Positions 60,865 to 64,000 of a stretch of DNA of 64,000 bases are shown one piece after another. The stretch covers positions 372,001 through 436,000 of the forward strand of contig JACKMA010000003.1 of assembly GCA_024235635.1 (NCBI GenBank). Reading direction: 5' to 3'. The DNA is from Zoogloeaceae bacterium. Lineage in GTDB: Bacteria > Pseudomonadota > Gammaproteobacteria > Burkholderiales > Rhodocyclaceae. Made by a program: the position numbers and the translations under genes. Every line of letters starts with the position of its first letter. The first letter of the stretch is position 1. Under the pieces are notes generated by a model. The model made no database searches. It was given only the letters and a program-made list of their open reading frames with translations, and was not told the origin of the DNA.

Positions 60865-61841
60865 GCGACGCCCCCAGTCTGCCGCAGCCGGCGGAACCCC
60901 GTCCGCAGGACTTCGCATCGTCGCCGGCGCGGTACTTCGCCGCGACCCGGCCTGCCTTCCTGACGATCACCCTGGTCGGCTGCCTGATCGGACTGGCGAC
61001 GGCCCACCGCGCCGGCACTGCGCTCGATCCGCTGACCGCCACGCTGACGGTATTGCTGGCCGTCCTGGTGCACGCCGGCGCCAACGTCGTCAACGACGTC
61101 TGCGACGCCGACAACGGCAGCGACGCGGCCAACCGCAGCCGGCTCTATCCGTTCACCGGCGGCAGCCGGATGATCCAGAACGTCGTGCTCGCCCGGCGCG
61201 AAGCCGCACGGCTGGGCTACGCCCTGCTGCTCGCGGTGGTCCCGGCCGGGCTCTGGCTGGCGTGGCAAACGGGCATCGGCCTGCTGGCGATCGGCGCGGC
61301 CGGGCTGCTCGTCGCCTGGGCCTACTCGGCGCCGCCGCTTCGTCTGATGAGCCGGGGGCTTGGCGAATCGGCAATCGTCGCCGGCTGGCTGCTGGTGGTG
61401 GTCGGCGCCGACTACGTCCAGCGTGGCCACTTCGCGCTGCTGCCGGTGATCGCGGGCCTGTCGTTCGCGATGCTGGTCGGGGCCTTGCTCTACATCAACC
61501 AGTTTCCGGACCACAGCGCCGACGCGGCGGCGGGCAAGCGCACCCTGGTGGTCCGGCTCGGCATCGAGAATGCGCGCTGGGGCTATCTGCTGTTGGTGCT
61601 GGCGGCCTACGGCTGGCTGGTCCTCCAGGTCGGGCGCGGCGCCCTGCCCCAGGCTGCCGCCGCCGCGGCGTTCACGATCGTGCTGTCGCTGCCGGCCGGA
61701 CGTGCCCTGCTGGCTCACGCCGACGAACCGGCCGCGCTGCGCCCGGCGATCCGCCAGACCGTGCTCGCTGCCCACGTCCATGGCCTGGTGCTCGCCGCGG
61801 CGATCGCCTTCGGGCGCGCGGGCGAGTGGTTCGCCCGATGA
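60861..61841 (+). CDS. UbiA-family prenyltransferase (MenA-like)
   Basis: 326 aa, eight or nine membrane helices. The two acidic motifs that bind prenyl diphosphate and Mg are NVVNDVCDADNG near residue 75 and DHSADAAAGKRTL near 210. INQFPD before the second motif resembles 1,4-dihydroxy-2-naphthoate prenyltransferases. No men genes are nearby, so the aromatic acceptor is uncertain. Overlaps rng and the HAD gene by ATGA. Confidence 0.85.
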   Translation: MSDAPSLPQPAEPRPQDFASSPARYFAATRPAFLTITLVGCLIGLATAHRAGTALDPLTATLTVLLAVLVHAGANVVNDVCDADNGSDAANRSRLYPFTGGSRMIQNVVLARREAARLGYALLLAVVPAGLWLAWQTGIGLLAIGAAGLLVAWAYSAPPLRLMSRGLGESAIVAGWLLVVVGADYVQRGHFALLPVIAGLSFAMLVGALLYINQFPDHSADAAAGKRTLVVRLGIENARWGYLLLVLAAYGWLVLQVGRGALPQAAAAAAFTIVLSLPAGRALLAHADEPAALRPAIRQTVLAAHVHGLVLAAAIAFGRAGEWFAR

Positions 61842-62509
61842 TCCGGTTCGAGCCCGGCCGTTGCCGCGCGGTGATCTTCGACATGGACGGCGTGCTGCTC
61901 GATTCGGAGCGCATTGCCTACGACATCGGGCGCCGGATTTGCGAGGACATGGGCCTGCCGTGGCGGCACGAGGTGGCCATGCAGATGATCGGTCGCAATT
62001 CGCGTGAATTCGAACGCCTGCTGAAGGATGCCTACGGCGAGGATTTCCCGGTGACGGAACACCAGCTGGAATTCGGCCGCCGCTACGAAGCGGTGATCGC
62101 CGACGGCGGCATCCCGCTGAAGCCCGGCGTCGATGCACTTTTCGCGCGGCTCGACGAGCTTGGCCTGGCCCGTGTCGTCGCCACGTCGACCCGGCGCAGT
62201 CGTGCATTGCCCAAGCTCGAGGCCACCGGCCTGCTCGCCCGCCTCGACGGCGTCGTCGCCGGCGACGAGGTGCAGAACGGCAAGCCCGCCCCGGACATCT
62301 TTCTGGCCGCGGCCACGCTGCTCGGGCGGCCGCCCGACCAGTGCACCGTGATCGAAGACTCCAATGCCGGCGTGCGCGGCGCGCTGGCCGCCGGCACCCA
62401 GGTCGTGATGGTGCCGGACATGTTGATGCCTGCCGTCGATGTCGCCGCCGCACGGGTTTCGGTGGTGCCCTCGCTCGATGCCGTGGCACGACTGCTCGAC
62501 GGACTGTGA
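61838..62509 (+). CDS. HAD-superfamily phosphatase
   Basis: 223 aa. Motif I AVIFDMDGVLLDSE (nucleophile Asp), motif II VATSTRR, motif III GKPAPDIFL (Lys) and motif IV VIEDSNAGVRGA are complete. The helical cap between motifs I and II places it with beta-phosphoglucomutase/phosphoglycolate-phosphatase-type proteins. Substrate not evident. Confidence 0.9.
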   Translation: MIRFEPGRCRAVIFDMDGVLLDSERIAYDIGRRICEDMGLPWRHEVAMQMIGRNSREFERLLKDAYGEDFPVTEHQLEFGRRYEAVIADGGIPLKPGVDALFARLDELGLARVVATSTRRSRALPKLEATGLLARLDGVVAGDEVQNGKPAPDIFLAAATLLGRPPDQCTVIEDSNAGVRGALAAGTQVVMVPDMLMPAVDVAAARVSVVPSLDAVARLLDGL

Positions 62510-62692
62510 TCGACATTGCCATCCGGGGGACTCGCGATGCGTCGCCCAAGCGGACCCGGCATGTGGCCGACAAGCCTTGAAGCCGGCCCGGCGTGACCCC
62601 AGGTCAAGCCGGGCGCAGCGCACGGGCACTGGCCGGCACCATGACGTGGCGATTAAACTGGAGCCGGGGCCACACCCGGGAAAGGAGATGCT

Positions 62693-63304
62693 GTGCAGTT
62701 GATTGGCATGCTGGACTCCCCCTTCGTGCGGCGGTGCTACATCGTCTCGCAGCGGCTGGGCATCGCGCTGGAGCACCGACCGCTCTCGGTGTTCCGCAAT
62801 TTCGCCGAGTTTCACGCGATCAATCCGCTGGTGCGCGCGCCGACCCTGATCCTCGACGACGGCACCTGCCTGGTGGACAGCAGCCTGATCATCGAGCATC
62901 TGATGAGCCTCGACGCCGATCACGCGCTGCTGCCGCCGGGCTCCGCCGCGCAACTCCAGTGCCGACGGCTGACCGGCCTCGGACTTTCCCTGTGCGACAA
63001 GGCGGTCCAGCTCTATTACGAGCTGGGCGTTCGACCGCAGACCCTGCGCTGGCCGGAATGGATCACCCGGTGCACCGGCCAGCTCCGCGACAACGCGGCG
63101 CTGCTCGAACAGCACGCCGCCTGTCCGTCGGGCTGGCTGCATGGCGACCGCCCCTGCCTGTCGGACATCACCATCGCGGTTGCCTGGCGCTTCACGCACC
63201 ACGTCCTGCCCCACATCCTCGATCCCGACGAGTACCCCTTGCTCGGCGCACTCGGGGCGCGGGCGGAAGCCCTGCCCGAGTTCGTCGCGGCGGATTTCGA
63301 ATGA
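62693..63304 (+). CDS. Glutathione S-transferase-like protein
   Basis: 203 aa. Thioredoxin-fold N-terminus: MLDSPFVRRCYIVSQRLGIA, with Ser in the place of the usual catalytic residue, then APTLILDDGTCLVDSSLIIEHL, the glutathione-binding segment. The C-terminal helical domain carries LSDITIAVAWRFT. GTG 62693 has an AAAGGAG site 5 bases upstream. Confidence 0.88.
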   Translation: MQLIGMLDSPFVRRCYIVSQRLGIALEHRPLSVFRNFAEFHAINPLVRAPTLILDDGTCLVDSSLIIEHLMSLDADHALLPPGSAAQLQCRRLTGLGLSLCDKAVQLYYELGVRPQTLRWPEWITRCTGQLRDNAALLEQHAACPSGWLHGDRPCLSDITIAVAWRFTHHVLPHILDPDEYPLLGALGARAEALPEFVAADFE

Positions 63305-63586
63305 GAGTGGACGGCCCCCACGCTCACTGCGTTCGCTGCCCCCCAGGGGGGCTGGAGACCTTCCTTGGGACGGCCCGGCGGAAGGTCTCGGACGGCCCCC
63401 ACGATCACTGCGTTCGCGGAGGATCGGCTTTGCACAGCCGATCCGCTGCGCGGGCGCGAAGCAATGCTTCGCGAAACCCCCGCTACGCCCCCCGAGGGGG
63501 CCGGAGACAGCATCAGGGGCCGTCATCACAATGACTTCTTGCGCTTCGGGTCGTGAGCATGCGGCATTGAAGGATCGGACGAAGGA
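63305..63586. repeat. Repeat- and hairpin-rich intergenic region
   Basis: A 28-bp direct repeat (63309-63336 and 63390-63417, one mismatch) contains CACTGCGTTCGC. Two perfect hairpins follow: GGATCGGCT with AGCCGATCC (63421-63444) and CGCGAAGC with GCTTCGCG (63455-63473). The style is that of dispersed intergenic repeats common in some betaproteobacteria. Confidence 0.75.
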
Positions 63587-64000
63587 ATGATCGGACGGAT
63601 TCGCGGAACCCTGGCGGAAAAGAACCCCCCGGCCATCCTGGTGGATGTGCACGGCATCGGCTATGAAGTCGACGTGCCGATGAGCACCTTCTACGGCTTG
63701 CCGGAGTGCGGGCAAGCAGTGACGCTATTCACCCATTTCGCGGTGCGCGAGGACGGGCAGTACCTGTACGGCTTCGCGAGTCGTGAGGAGCAGGCGACCT
63801 TCCGTCAGTTGCTGAAGGTCTCCGGCATTGGCGCGCGTACTGCCCTCGCCGTGCTGTCGGGGCTGTCGGTCGGCGAGCTGCGCAGCGCGGTCGCACTGCA
63901 GGAGGCCGGGCGGCTGGTGAAAATTCCGGGCATCGGCAAGAAGACCGCCGAGCGCCTGCTGCTGGAGTTGCGCGACCGCCTCGGTCCGGGCCTGCCGCCG
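63587..64000 (+). CDS. ruvA: Holliday-junction branch-migration protein RuvA (partial)
   Basis: 138 N-terminal residues are visible; the gene runs past the right edge. MIGRIRGTLAEKNPPAIL, GIGYEVDVPMSTFY and the helix-hairpin-helix pairs VSGIGARTALAVLSG and IPGIGKKTAERLLLELRDR are characteristic. A GAAGGA site precedes ATG 63587. ruvC is not directly upstream; a GST gene is. Confidence 0.96.
   Translation, partial: MIGRIRGTLAEKNPPAILVDVHGIGYEVDVPMSTFYGLPECGQAVTLFTHFAVREDGQYLYGFASREEQATFRQLLKVSGIGARTALAVLSGLSVGELRSAVALQEAGRLVKIPGIGKKTAERLLLELRDRLGPGLPP

Overview
The window is a high-GC proteobacterial chromosome segment. The gene orders ybgC-tolQRAB-pal-cpoB-queE-queC-tRNA-Lys and polA / thrB / BPSS1780-type / nadD-rsfS-rlmH-maf-rng, together with HslV, RuvA and a cydP-cydAB-cydX-ybgE operon, point to a betaproteobacterium, perhaps Rhodocyclales-like. 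No 16S gene or other decisive marker is present, so the genus is open. Most of the window is densely packed housekeeping and envelope sequence with many ATGA or GTGA stop/start overlaps.

Layout. 1-1559 (minus): start of hslV and an upstream two-STAS protein. 1798-6939: Tol-Pal envelope system. 7055-8461: queE and queC (7-deazaguanine, queuosine). 8523-8598: tRNA-Lys(TTT) with a strong promoter. 8599-17372: an 8.8-kb integrated element between 47-bp direct repeats of the tRNA-Lys 3' end. It carries a tyrosine integrase, a translationally coupled operon of an AlpA-like regulator, two unknown proteins and a P4/D5-type primase-helicase, a candidate iteron origin, an HK97-type major capsid gene with two small partners, and a low-GC two-gene cargo module. 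No terminase, portal, protease or tail gene is visible, so it looks like a phage satellite and not a prophage.

17626-23369: small conserved proteins, glutathione reductase, a two-haem cytochrome c, a CBS protein and a cobalamin tail-end set (cobT, cobS, cobC-like). 23639-35686: a long plus-strand envelope-polysaccharide cluster (phosphatase, MsbA, sialyl/polysialyltransferase-like protein, O-antigen ligase-like protein, GT9, GT2, GT4, GT9, GT4, GT4, polysaccharide deacetylase), probably building the lipopolysaccharide core. 35763-41049: HupE-like permease, DgkA, DUF2721 protein, FMN/Fe-S glutamate-synthase-like protein, a secreted protein with an internal triplicate, a NavAb-like sodium channel and an HPF-like ribosome factor.

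41197-47908 is the most interesting regulatory unit. A sigma-54 activator carrying Cys53, Cys64 and Cys71, the spacing of the sulfane-sulfur sensor FisR, is divergent from cydP-cydA-cydB-cydX-ybgE, which continues into a metal-ligand-less persulfide-dioxygenase-like protein and an SQR-like flavoprotein that lacks an expected cysteine. A TGGCAC/TTGAT -24/-12-like element and TGCCA/TGGCA dyads lie between the two units. I infer a bd-oxidase operon controlled by reactive sulfur. Next to it, 47993-48667 encodes a probable halohydrin dehalogenase (complete T-x4-F-x-G and S-x12-Y-x3-R signatures).

48800-64000: GIY-YIG protein, an unusual Cys-rich lipoprotein, polA, LOG protein, DUF2782 protein, thrB, membrane protein, nadD, rsfS, rlmH, maf, rng, a UbiA-family prenyltransferase, HAD phosphatase, GST-like protein, a repeat-rich intergenic region and the start of ruvA.
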